A DNA stretch of 24,547 nucleotides from Paracoccaceae bacterium (lineage in GTDB: Bacteria > Pseudomonadota > Alphaproteobacteria > Rhodobacterales > Rhodobacteraceae): positions 1 to 24,547 of the forward strand of contig DOIS01000223.1 in the NCBI GenBank assembly GCA_003511785.1, in the 5' to 3' direction. This document shows, piece by piece, positions 6,980 to 15,186 of the stretch. Both the position numbers and the translations under genes were made by a program. The first letter of the stretch is position 1. Every line of letters begins with the position of its first letter. The notes under the pieces were generated by a model. It worked only from the letters and a program-made list of their open reading frames with translations, did no database searches and was not told the DNA's origin.

Positions 6980-7087
6980 GGCGCACAAGATGCAGACCCG
7001 CGAGGAACGGCACCCGGCTCAGGCGACAGGCCCGTAACCCTCAAGGCCCTCGATCTCCCCCGATTGAAACCTTGAAGGAGCGACGCA

Positions 7088-7930
7088 ATGTCCACCTCTC
7101 TCTCGACCGCAGCAATCGCCAGCTTCGACGCTGATGTGAAGCACGCCTATCAGGACATGGGCAAGCTGCGCGATACCACGCGCGTAAAGACCGGCGTTGT
7201 CGGCTCGACGCACCGCTTCCCGAAACTGGCCGCTGGCCTGGCAACCCGCCGGGTGAAGCAGACCGACGTTGTGCCGATGAACCTCGCGCACACCAACGCG
7301 ACGGCCACGCTCGAAGATTGGAACGCCGCCGAATATACCGACGTGTTCGATGATGCTAAAACCAACATCTCCGAGCGGCAGGAACTGGCCGGTTCCATCG
7401 CCAAGGCGATCAGCCGCCGCGAGGACCAGCTCATTATCGACGCGCTGGAAGCGACCGCAACGACCCTGACCGTGGGCAAATATATTGGCGGGGCGAACAG
7501 TAACCTCAACGTGGCAAAGCTCCGTCGCGCGTCTCGCCTTCTGGGCGACAACGGCGTGGGCGAGGACGAAGAGATCACCTATGTGGGCTCCTACGTCGGC
7601 CGCGAAGGGCTCCTCGGGGAAACCGAGGTGACGAGCGCGGACTTCAACACGGTGCGCGCCCTGGTGAACGGCGATATCAACAGCTTCCTGGGCATGTCGT
7701 TCAAGTGGATCGCAACCCGCGCCGAGGGCGGGCTCGACCTGACCGGCGGCGACCGGACCACCTTTGCCTATGCGAAGTCGGCCATCGGGCACGCCATCGG
7801 AATAGATCAGCGGATGGAGGTCTACTACATCCCGACCAAGACGAGCTTCCTCGCCAACATGCTGTTCTCGGCAGGCTCCGTCGAGATCGACGCCGGTGGC
7901 GTGGTCGAGATCACCTGCAACGAGTTCTGA
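7088..7930 (+). CDS. Major capsid protein
   Basis: The 280-residue product lies after the scaffold and has the look of the compact HK97-fold capsid proteins of BPP-1-like podoviruses: a helical N-terminus (DADVKHAYQDMGKLRDTTR), a conserved VVGSTHRFPKLAAG segment, VVPMNLAHTNATATLEDWNAAEYTDVFD leading into a long spine helix (RQELAGSIAKAISRREDQLI), and a C-terminal beta-rich axial domain (SFLGMSFKWIATR; YYIPTKTSFLANMLFSAGSVEI). Hundreds of copies would build the head shell. It has a strong AAGGAG site (7075-7080, spacing 7) and its own promoter; only it and the next gene lie between two terminators. That arrangement suits a protein needed in large excess. Confidence 0.88.
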   Translation: MSTSLSTAAIASFDADVKHAYQDMGKLRDTTRVKTGVVGSTHRFPKLAAGLATRRVKQTDVVPMNLAHTNATATLEDWNAAEYTDVFDDAKTNISERQELAGSIAKAISRREDQLIIDALEATATTLTVGKYIGGANSNLNVAKLRRASRLLGDNGVGEDEEITYVGSYVGREGLLGETEVTSADFNTVRALVNGDINSFLGMSFKWIATRAEGGLDLTGGDRTTFAYAKSAIGHAIGIDQRMEVYYIPTKTSFLANMLFSAGSVEIDAGGVVEITCNEF

Positions 7931-7968
7931 CGCTCGCACCCTCCTGAAACTGAAACTGGAGAACCATC

Positions 7969-8217
7969 ATGGCTTTCAACCTGCAAGGACTGGAGAACCA
8001 CAGCGGCTCCGGCGGTGGCGTGAAAATCTGGAGCTACAATGCCGGAAGCGACACCAAAGCCGCCGTCAAGCGCGCTGGCTACTTCAACACCGCCGCCGAT
8101 CTTCTGAGCGTCGGGGATCGCATCCTGATCCACGCCTCGAATGCCGACTTCGATGCGCACGTCTCGGCCATCAGCGGCGGGGCGGTCACCATCGCGGCGA
8201 TCGACGCCTTCATCTGA
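7969..8217 (+). CDS. Small capsid decoration-like virion protein
   Basis: The 82-residue, beta-rich product contains KIWSYNAGSDTKAAVKRAGY followed by FNTAADLLSVGDRILIHASN, a pattern common in small phage proteins next to capsid genes and in some tail-fibre subdomains. It follows the capsid gene by 38 bases with a CTGGAG site, and the second terminator comes 26 bases after its stop. Shared transcription with the capsid gene suggests similar abundance, so a head decoration or stabilising protein is the best guess. The family has no firmly known function that I can name. Confidence 0.7.
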   Translation: MAFNLQGLENHSGSGGGVKIWSYNAGSDTKAAVKRAGYFNTAADLLSVGDRILIHASNADFDAHVSAISGGAVTIAAIDAFI

Positions 8218-8243
8218 TCCGCTGGGGTGTGGATGCGAGGGGC

Positions 8244-8275
8244 GGGCCGGGGCCATGACAGCCCCGGCCCTTTTT
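8244..8275 (+). terminator. Strong rho-independent terminator after the capsid pair
   Basis: A perfect 10-base G/C stem (GGGCCGGGGC 8244-8253; GCCCCGGCCC 8261-8270) with a 7-base loop is followed at once by TTTTT (8271-8275) and CTT. This is the clearest terminator in the window. Read-through or an unseen promoter must supply the tail genes that start 15 bases later. Confidence 0.92.
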
Positions 8276-8289
8276 CTTAGGGGGCTGAC

Positions 8290-8928
8290 ATGATCGACAG
8301 CAGAGTGGACGTTGCATCGCAAGCGCTGGCTCGCCTGGGAGAGCCGGCGATCTCCTCGTTTGAGGAGGACAGCGACACGGCTGAGAAGGTGAACCAGCTC
8401 TACGAGCCGACGATCCTCCAGCTTCTCGGATCGCACGACTGGAGCTTTGCCACACGCCGCAAGGTGCTGGCCGAGGACGCGGCGGGCACGCCGATCAACG
8501 AATGGAAGCGGGCTTTCCTTCTGCCGACGCTGCGCACGGATCGTGTTGGCAAGCCCTTGTCCGTGTTCAACACGACGCAGCAGCGCGCCCCCCAGGTGTT
8601 CCTCTACGAAATCCAGGAGCGCTGGCTGTTCTGCGACTATGACCGGGTGGTGATCGAATACATCTGGCGCGTTCCGGAAAGCCAGTGGCCGGGATACTTC
8701 CACACGCTCGCAATCGAGGCCGTCGCGGCAACCCTGGCGCTGCCGGTGACGGAGAACGCCAGCAAGGAGCAGCTCCACCGCCAGATCGCTTATGGCAACC
8801 CGAGCGAGTTCGGCCGGGGCGGGCTGTTCCGCACCGCCACCGAGGCCGATGCAACCGGCGATCCGACCCGCTCGCTCCTGGACGATCACGACCCGATCTG
8901 GAGCGCCCGCTTCGGGGGGGGCTACTGA
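8290..8928 (+). CDS. Tail tubular protein A (T7 gp11-like)
   Basis: The 212-residue product matches the T7 gp11 pattern: an N-terminal helix ending in a leucine-glycine-glutamate turn (ALARLGEPAI), a segment like AEKVNQLYEPTILQLLGSHDWSFATRR in which incoming acidic and aromatic residues are typical, a beta-rich middle (YEIQERWLFCDYDRVVIEYIWRV), and a helical section with AIEAVAATLALPVTEN. T7 gp11 is about 196 residues. The protein forms the ring joining portal and nozzle. An AGGGGG site precedes the ATG at 8290. Its TGA overlaps the start of tail tubular protein B (TGATG), so the two are coupled, as expected for partners in one structure. Confidence 0.85.
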   Translation: MIDSRVDVASQALARLGEPAISSFEEDSDTAEKVNQLYEPTILQLLGSHDWSFATRRKVLAEDAAGTPINEWKRAFLLPTLRTDRVGKPLSVFNTTQQRAPQVFLYEIQERWLFCDYDRVVIEYIWRVPESQWPGYFHTLAIEAVAATLALPVTENASKEQLHRQIAYGNPSEFGRGGLFRTATEADATGDPTRSLLDDHDPIWSARFGGGY

Positions 8929-11495
8929 TGCCCACGTCCCGATTTGTTCAGACAAGCCTTTCGGCCGGGGAGTTCGATCCGCTCCTTTGGAGCCGCGAGG
9001 ACGTGTCGTTCTTCTACAACTCGGCGCGGATCATCGAAAACGCGGTGCCGCTGCCCCAGGGCGGGGCGAAACGGCGCGAGGGCTGGCGGTTCCGTGCGCT
9101 CCAGCGCGGCCCGATCTCGGCACTCGACCTGACCGGCGCGACCGTCACGGCCGCGAACGGCGGCACGGCCGCAAACCTGACGGACGGCGACCGGACCACC
9201 CTTCTGAAAACGGGCACCGCCACCAGGGGCGTGGGCACAGCAAAGCAATACGAGATCGCGCGGCTGGACCTGGGCGGCGCGCAGGCGGTGTCCCTGTTCG
9301 ATCTGCGTGATCTCAGGATCGTCGGCTTCCCGGCCGGTGTCTCGACGGCGAACGTCACGCTCCAGACCAGCCCGGACGGCTCGACCTGGGCGGATGCGGC
9401 CAGCTTCGCCGCGGGCAATATCGCCTATAACCGCCGGTTCGGCGCAGCGCCTGACACGCTCCTGGGCACGGCGCGCTACTGGCGCGTTATCGTGGACAAC
9501 CCGTCGGCGGTCGATCTCAAGGGTGCGACGGTCGAGCTGTCCGGCGTGGAGATGCAGATCGAGGCGGGATACAGTTCCGGCGGCACGGTCGGCGCGTTCT
9601 CCCTGCACCGGCTGACGGCCAGCATCCGGGACGAGTATATCCTGGCGATGACCGGCGGGTGCTGCGACGTGTTCGATGGATCGACCGGCGCGTGGCTGGC
9701 AGCGATCTCGATCCCGCACACCGACGCGCAGGTGGCAGCGGTCAAGGCTGCGCCGAACCTGGACACGCTGATCTTCTACCACCAGGACCAGCCGCCCTAC
9801 ATCGTGCAGCGCCTGGGCACCGATCGGGACTGGCGGTCGAGCCCGCTGGAGTTCGACACCATCACAGAGTTCGCCTTTGGCGACAAGAACACCGGTGGCG
9901 GCGAGAACGAAATCCAGTTCCTGCGCTTTGACGGCATGGCCAGCGGGCACAAGCTCCTGGTCGAATACAACGGCACCACCAGCGACGAGATCACCTGGGC
10001 CGGAGACGCGGCCACCAATGCCTCGCGGCTTGAGGCGGCAGTCGAAAGCCTGCCGGATATCACCTCGGTCGAGGTGCGGATCAACGAGGGGTCGGGCGCG
10101 AACGCGGATCTGGAGGTCGAGTTCACCGGCAAGGACGGCAAGAAGCCCTGGCCGATCCTGGTGATCGACATTCTGACCGGCGACGGCACGGTGGTGCTGT
10201 CTCGCAAGCAGTTCGGCAAGAAGGACTTTGACGCGCTATGGAGCGCCACGCGCGGCTATCCGAGCTGCGGCACCTTCTACCAGGGGCGACACTGGATGGG
10301 CGGCTTCAAGGCGCGGCCCGACGTGATCGTGGCCAGCCGGGCGGGCGCGCTGTTCGACTTCAAGGAAGATGCGGACCCGGTGGCCGCGTCTCCGATTGTC
10401 GTCGCCCCGAACATTGACGACCAGGTTACGATCCAGAACATCTATCCGGGTCGGCATCTCCAGATTTTCACCAGCTCGGCCGAGATTTATGTGCCGGACG
10501 AGCCGATCACCATCGACAACATCGCGCTCAAGGTGACGAGCCGCCACGGTTCCAGCCCCGACGTGAAGCCGGTCGACGTGCAGGGCGGCACGCTGTTCGT
10601 GGATCGCAACGGCCGCGCGCTGCGCGAGTATCTGTTCACCGATACGGAGCAAAGCTATTCGGCCGAGCCCGTGTCACTCCTGGCCGGGCACCTCATGTCG
10701 TCGCCTCGATCTCTTGTGCTGCGCCGCGCGCGCGACGTGGACGAGCCGACGATCCTCCTGATTGCCAACACCGGGCAGGATCGCAGCGGGAATAACGTGC
10801 CAGCGGCCATGTGCGTGATCGACCGCGCCCAGCAGGTGACGGGCTTCTTCCGCATCAAAACGCAAGGCACGCCTCTGGCGTTCGCCACAACGCAGGGCGG
10901 TGACGCCTTTGCAATGGTCGAGCGCGACCTCCACGGCGCGACCTGGCACTTCCTCGAACAGTTCGATGATGCGTTCATGTCGGATTGCAGCGTCTCGATC
11001 CCGGGCTCGGGATCGACCATCGACGTATCGGCTTATCCGTGGCTGGAGGGCCAAGTGGTCGAGGTGCATGGCGACGGCCTGCCGCTCGGCGCGTTCACGG
11101 TGGCCTCGGGCTCCATCGACCTGGGCACGGCGTCCTGTGTCAGATCGGCCGAGGTCGGGCTCAAGCAGGTGCCGAGGATCGTGCTGCACCCTTACAAGGG
11201 CCGGGGCGAGCTGTCCCCGACGATGCAGAACATGCGCATTTTCCGCGCGCTTCTCCAGCTCGAACGCACCGGCGCGGTGGCGATCACGGGGCAAGACGGC
11301 GGGCGGCCTCGGCAAGTGTCACTCCAGAATTACGACAGCGGCTTGATGGACCCGACGCTGGAGGAGGTTCTGTTCACGGGGCCAAAGCGCATCGGCGGGA
11401 TCGGCCGCTGGCAGAAGGAGCCGACGGTGGAGATCACGCAGATCGAACCTATGCCGTTTCTCCTGCGGTCGATAACATACGATATTCGCTTTTGA
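8928..11495 (+). CDS. Tail tubular protein B (T7 gp12-like nozzle) with a discoidin-like insert
   Basis: The ATG at 8928 overlaps the preceding stop. The 855-residue product begins with the nozzle signature TSLSAGEFDPLLWSREDVSF, then SARIIENAVPLPQGGAKRREGW, and later shows beta-propeller-like sequences (LFDFKEDADPVAASPIVVAPN; LQIFTSSAEIYVPDEPIT). It would form the hexameric tip through which DNA leaves. Residues about 65-205 look like an F5/8-type C (discoidin) domain: a glycine/threonine-rich start with TAANLTDGDRTT, EIARLDLGGAQAV, VTLQTSPDGSTWADA and ARYWRVIVDN. Discoidin folds often bind sugars, so this could aid attachment at the cell surface; T7 gp12 is about 794 residues. The domain call rests on pattern recognition only. 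Confidence 0.85.
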   Translation: MPTSRFVQTSLSAGEFDPLLWSREDVSFFYNSARIIENAVPLPQGGAKRREGWRFRALQRGPISALDLTGATVTAANGGTAANLTDGDRTTLLKTGTATRGVGTAKQYEIARLDLGGAQAVSLFDLRDLRIVGFPAGVSTANVTLQTSPDGSTWADAASFAAGNIAYNRRFGAAPDTLLGTARYWRVIVDNPSAVDLKGATVELSGVEMQIEAGYSSGGTVGAFSLHRLTASIRDEYILAMTGGCCDVFDGSTGAWLAAISIPHTDAQVAAVKAAPNLDTLIFYHQDQPPYIVQRLGTDRDWRSSPLEFDTITEFAFGDKNTGGGENEIQFLRFDGMASGHKLLVEYNGTTSDEITWAGDAATNASRLEAAVESLPDITSVEVRINEGSGANADLEVEFTGKDGKKPWPILVIDILTGDGTVVLSRKQFGKKDFDALWSATRGYPSCGTFYQGRHWMGGFKARPDVIVASRAGALFDFKEDADPVAASPIVVAPNIDDQVTIQNIYPGRHLQIFTSSAEIYVPDEPITIDNIALKVTSRHGSSPDVKPVDVQGGTLFVDRNGRALREYLFTDTEQSYSAEPVSLLAGHLMSSPRSLVLRRARDVDEPTILLIANTGQDRSGNNVPAAMCVIDRAQQVTGFFRIKTQGTPLAFATTQGGDAFAMVERDLHGATWHFLEQFDDAFMSDCSVSIPGSGSTIDVSAYPWLEGQVVEVHGDGLPLGAFTVASGSIDLGTASCVRSAEVGLKQVPRIVLHPYKGRGELSPTMQNMRIFRALLQLERTGAVAITGQDGGRPRQVSLQNYDSGLMDPTLEEVLFTGPKRIGGIGRWQKEPTVEITQIEPMPFLLRSITYDIRF

Positions 11496-11505
11496 GGAGG
11501 CGGGC

Positions 11506-12054
11506 ATGGCAACGGTTTTCACGGCAATCGGGACGGCGGTATCCAGCGCCGGCGCCTCCGTCGGCGCAATGTTCGCGGGCGCAGGCCCAGCGGCAGGCGC
11601 AGGGGCGGCAGCGGCTGGCTCTGGTGTCGTCACGCTGTCCCAGGTTCTAAGCGCCGGCTCGGCTCTGGCTGCAATTGGGCAGGGCGTGGCCGCGAGCCGG
11701 GCCGCAAAGGACCAGGCCGCGTTCGCTCGATCTCAGGCGATCCAGGAGGAGGCGCAAGGTGCGGCGCGGGCGCGCGACTTGGCGCGGGAATATGCCGAGC
11801 TGACGGGCGAGCAGAAGGTGATTCAGCTCGCCAACGGGCTCGACATTGGCGTGGGCACGCCGGTGAACGTGGCCGAAAGCACCAGACGCCTGGCCGAGCG
11901 GAACCTGGACGTGACCCGGCAGAACGCCGACAACCGCGCTGCAATGTCCCGCCTTCGCGCGCGGGGGCTCATGTCCGAGGCACGATCCTCGATGCTGCGC
12001 GGCTTCGGCCGCGCCGCACAGATCGGCGTCGATGCGTATCAACTGATGGGGTAA
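11506..12054 (+). CDS. Internal virion protein B-like (T7 gp14-like)
   Basis: The 182-residue product has a Gly/Ala-rich hydrophobic N-terminal half (VGAMFAGAGPAAGAGAAAAG; SALAAIGQGVAASRAAKDQA), followed by an alpha-helical region with ARDLAREYAELTGEQKVIQL and a C-terminal RARGLMSEARSSMLRGFGRA. This profile and the place just after the nozzle gene match T7 gp14 (196 residues), the first ejected protein, which forms a pore in the outer membrane. The start at 11506 is driven by GAGGAGG, which abuts the stop of the preceding gene. Pore formation is inferred from family; the sequence shows only the small-residue hydrophobic stretches. Confidence 0.75.
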   Translation: MATVFTAIGTAVSSAGASVGAMFAGAGPAAGAGAAAAGSGVVTLSQVLSAGSALAAIGQGVAASRAAKDQAAFARSQAIQEEAQGAARARDLAREYAELTGEQKVIQLANGLDIGVGTPVNVAESTRRLAERNLDVTRQNADNRAAMSRLRARGLMSEARSSMLRGFGRAAQIGVDAYQLMG

Positions 12055-12057
12055 ACC

Positions 12058-15000
12058 ATGCCTTCAATTCGACGCTACGGCCCTGCCCTTGTCGCTCCCC
12101 AGGTTTCGCCCCGGCCGGAGCTTGGTCGCGGGCGCGAGCAGACCTTCGCCGCGTTCCAGGATATCCTCGGGCCGGCCAACGCCTTCATCCGCCCGGCGGT
12201 CGAGCAGGTGCAGACCGCGCGGGGCGAACAAGAGGCCTTGGCAGCGGTTGACGAGCGGGGGCCGCAATGGGGGCTCCGGCAGCTTCGCGGGCCGAATGCA
12301 ACCGTCACGATGGGCGCGCAGGGCGACGGGCTCCGGCCCGGACCGACGCGGGTCAGGGCGGCGATCACTCGGGCAGGCGAGGCGCACGGCGTCGACCCTG
12401 GCGTTCTGGCCGTCATTGCCAGCCTCGAAAGCAACTTCAATCCAGGCGCGCAGAACCCGAACAGCTCGGCCGGGGGGCTGTTCCAGTTCATCGACAGCAC
12501 GGCTGCGCAATATGGGTTGGCCAACCGCTTTGACGTGGATCAGGCGGCGGACGCAGGCGCGCGCTTTACCCGGGACAACATCAGCGCCCTTGCGACCGCG
12601 CTCGGGCGGCAGCCGACCTTGGGTGAGATTTATCTGGCGCACCAGCAAGGCGCGCAGGGCGCGATCAACCTTCTGACCGCCGGGCCGCGTCTGGCTTCGG
12701 CCGTGGTCGGCCGGGATGCTGTCCGGCTCAACGGCGGCAACCCTGACACCATGACCGCGCAGGAGTTCGCAGACCTCTGGATCAGCCGCGCCGAGGCGCG
12801 CGCGGGGCGCGAGGGCGTCACCGTCACGGTGCCCGGCACGCCCGAGTATGAGCTGGAGACGCTGAACAGCTCGACGTTCGAGCCGCGCCTTCCGTTCACC
12901 GTGCGGGATGCGGCGTTCAACCGGGCTGCGGACCGCGTAATCACCGCGCGCGCCTCGGCCGCGCTGGAGGAGGGGATGCGGGCCGCGATGCAGCGGGCCG
13001 ACGGCGATCTCGGACGGCTGCGCGAGGAAATGGAGACGGTTCGGGCGCAGGTTATGGCCGAGCTCCCCCGGGATCTGCCGGGCTTGGCCACGGAGCTGCA
13101 AGCGCAGTTCGACCGGGGCCGGATCGCAGCCGAGCGCCAGGCAGTCGAGCTTTCCCAGCGTCGCGTGATGGCGCGGCAGGAGGAGGCGCTGGGCCAGATT
13201 GTGACCACAACGCGATCCGAGGCCGAGCGCCTGGCGCTGACCGGCGCGACCGCTGCCGAGCTGGCCGACCACATGGCCCAGGCGACCGACACCTTGGCAC
13301 AATTCGGGCCGCGCGAGGAGTTCACGATTGCCGGGCGCACCTATCCGGCCGATCCGACGCGCGCCGGGATCATGACGCCCGACGCTATCGCCTCGAACAT
13401 GGCCGAGATCACGATGGGCGCGCGCCGCCTGATGATCGAGGCCGACTTCATGCGTTCGGCCGCGCCGGGCCAGTATGTCGAGGAATACCGGCGACAGGTG
13501 TTCTCCGGCAATTCTCCGCTGCCTGCGGGCGAAAGTCTGGAGCTGTTGCGCTCGATGGAAAGCCGGGCGCGCTCGACCGAAAGCGCGCGCCGGACTGCGG
13601 CCGAGGCCGAACGGCGGCGGCTTGAGCGGGGCATGTCGGAGACGATCAACGCCTATGTGCAAATGACCGAGGCGGGCGTGCCGATGGCGATCCCGCAAGA
13701 GGAGCGCGAGCGCATCCTGGCTGCGCTGTCACCCTATCCCGATCTCCAGCGCGAGGCGCGGATCGAGTTCCAGGTGGCCGACGCTGCGGTGGCAACCCAC
13801 AGCATGACGGGCGACGAGCTGATGCGCTACGTCGAACGGATCAGGGACGACATGGCGGCAGCGGCCGAGCGTGGCGATCTGGACCTGGGCGGGGCCGCGA
13901 TCATCGAAAGCCTGCAAGACCGCATCCGCCAGGTGCAGGACGCGGTTTCGGCCGAGACGGTTGGCCTTCCCCTGGTCGAGCAACTGGCCATGAACGGCGC
14001 ACTGGTCGAGGACGTGGACTATGACGGGCTGCGCGCGCGGGCGGCGGGCAATCCCGAGGTTCTGGCCGCAATCAACGAGGTCGAGGCGTTCCACCGCGAC
14101 GTGGAGAAGCTTCGCGGCATGAGCGCGGCCGAGCGGGACGCGGTGCTGGAAGATGCGCGGGCATCGCTTGCCGTCCTTGCAGCGCAGGGGCAGAGCTATG
14201 GGGCCGAGGCCCTGACCACGCAGCGCGTGATCGAGCGCCTGGGCGAGTGGTCGGATCACCGCCGGGGCATGGCCGAAAGCGATCCGGTGCGCTTCGCGCG
14301 ATCGGTCGGCGTGGATCTGCCGGACTTGGCAGGGGCGCGGGACATGGAGCATGTGGGCGCGATTATCTCCCGGCGCGTCGATCTTTTGGCACCCCACACC
14401 CGGCCGGAAGGCGTGGATTACCCGGTGCCACTGACGCAAGCCGAACTGGACGGCATCTCGGAGCTGTTCCAGAACAGCTCACGCGCCCAGCGCGCCGCGT
14501 TCCTCGGATCGGTGGCCGAGATGGGCGAGGATCAGGCGATGGCGATCTTCTCGCGGATCGGACAATCGGAGCCGGTGATCTACGCGGCCGGTGCGGTCTA
14601 TGCGATGGGCAACCAGCAGGCGGCGGGCGTGATCCTTCGCGGCGCGGCCGATACGCGGCTGGAGGGCGGCACAGCCACCGATCTGGCGGCGGCACGCGAG
14701 ACGGTTCTCGCGCCGCTTCTCGAAGCCGACATAATCGCGCCCGAGGGCATCCGCGATCTGGACACCACGGCGCTGGCTTATGCGCGAGGTCTGGCGATAG
14801 CCGAAGGCGGCCGGGCGATCGAGATGGGCGACCTGGAGGCTGGCTACCGCATGGCGCTGGGCGAGCAGGCCGACGGCACCGGCGGCATGGCTGAAACCCG
14901 CTACGGGGCCACGCTCCTGCCACCTGGCTGGGATCGTCGTCGCCTCAACCGGGCAATCGGCAGCATCACCGACGACCAGCTCACGCAGATTGCGCGCGGC

Positions 15001-15186
15001 CATGTGGTGGATCGCGCGGGACGCCCATTCTCGGCCGAGGCGCTGGAGCGCACCATCGAAGGGCTGCGGCCGTCGCCTGATGACCCGTATGTCCTGGTGC
15101 CGGTCGATGCTGATGGAAACGTGTTCCTGACCGACGGCAGCAACCAGCGCGGCGTTCTGACCTTCGATCTTCGGGAGTTCGACTGA
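12058..15186 (+). CDS. Internal virion protein with lytic transglycosylase domain
   Basis: The 1042-residue product has an SLT-type lytic transglycosylase domain at about residues 100-215: ITRAGEAHGVDPGVLAVIAS, LESNFNP with catalytic candidate E124, then SAGGLFQFIDSTAAQYG and the YLAHQQG turn. The rest is largely alpha-helical and highly charged, with coiled-coil-like stretches (residues about 300-560) typical of ejection proteins. It would cleave peptidoglycan locally during DNA entry, like the N-terminal domain of T7 gp16. It starts four bases after the previous stop behind a GGGG site and ends in TGATG with the next gene. Here the enzyme sits in the first large ejection gene rather than the last as in T7. 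Confidence 0.85.
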   Translation: MPSIRRYGPALVAPQVSPRPELGRGREQTFAAFQDILGPANAFIRPAVEQVQTARGEQEALAAVDERGPQWGLRQLRGPNATVTMGAQGDGLRPGPTRVRAAITRAGEAHGVDPGVLAVIASLESNFNPGAQNPNSSAGGLFQFIDSTAAQYGLANRFDVDQAADAGARFTRDNISALATALGRQPTLGEIYLAHQQGAQGAINLLTAGPRLASAVVGRDAVRLNGGNPDTMTAQEFADLWISRAEARAGREGVTVTVPGTPEYELETLNSSTFEPRLPFTVRDAAFNRAADRVITARASAALEEGMRAAMQRADGDLGRLREEMETVRAQVMAELPRDLPGLATELQAQFDRGRIAAERQAVELSQRRVMARQEEALGQIVTTTRSEAERLALTGATAAELADHMAQATDTLAQFGPREEFTIAGRTYPADPTRAGIMTPDAIASNMAEITMGARRLMIEADFMRSAAPGQYVEEYRRQVFSGNSPLPAGESLELLRSMESRARSTESARRTAAEAERRRLERGMSETINAYVQMTEAGVPMAIPQEERERILAALSPYPDLQREARIEFQVADAAVATHSMTGDELMRYVERIRDDMAAAAERGDLDLGGAAIIESLQDRIRQVQDAVSAETVGLPLVEQLAMNGALVEDVDYDGLRARAAGNPEVLAAINEVEAFHRDVEKLRGMSAAERDAVLEDARASLAVLAAQGQSYGAEALTTQRVIERLGEWSDHRRGMAESDPVRFARSVGVDLPDLAGARDMEHVGAIISRRVDLLAPHTRPEGVDYPVPLTQAELDGISELFQNSSRAQRAAFLGSVAEMGEDQAMAIFSRIGQSEPVIYAAGAVYAMGNQQAAGVILRGAADTRLEGGTATDLAAARETVLAPLLEADIIAPEGIRDLDTTALAYARGLAIAEGGRAIEMGDLEAGYRMALGEQADGTGGMAETRYGATLLPPGWDRRRLNRAIGSITDDQLTQIARGHVVDRAGRPFSAEALERTIEGLRPSPDDPYVLVPVDADGNVFLTDGSNQRGVLTFDLREFD

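Noticed and set aside
6887..7075. Possible 62-residue gene between scaffold and capsid
   Set aside because: It runs through the terminator and promoter, has no good ribosome binding site, and its Pro/Gly/Trp-rich sequence does not resemble a protein.
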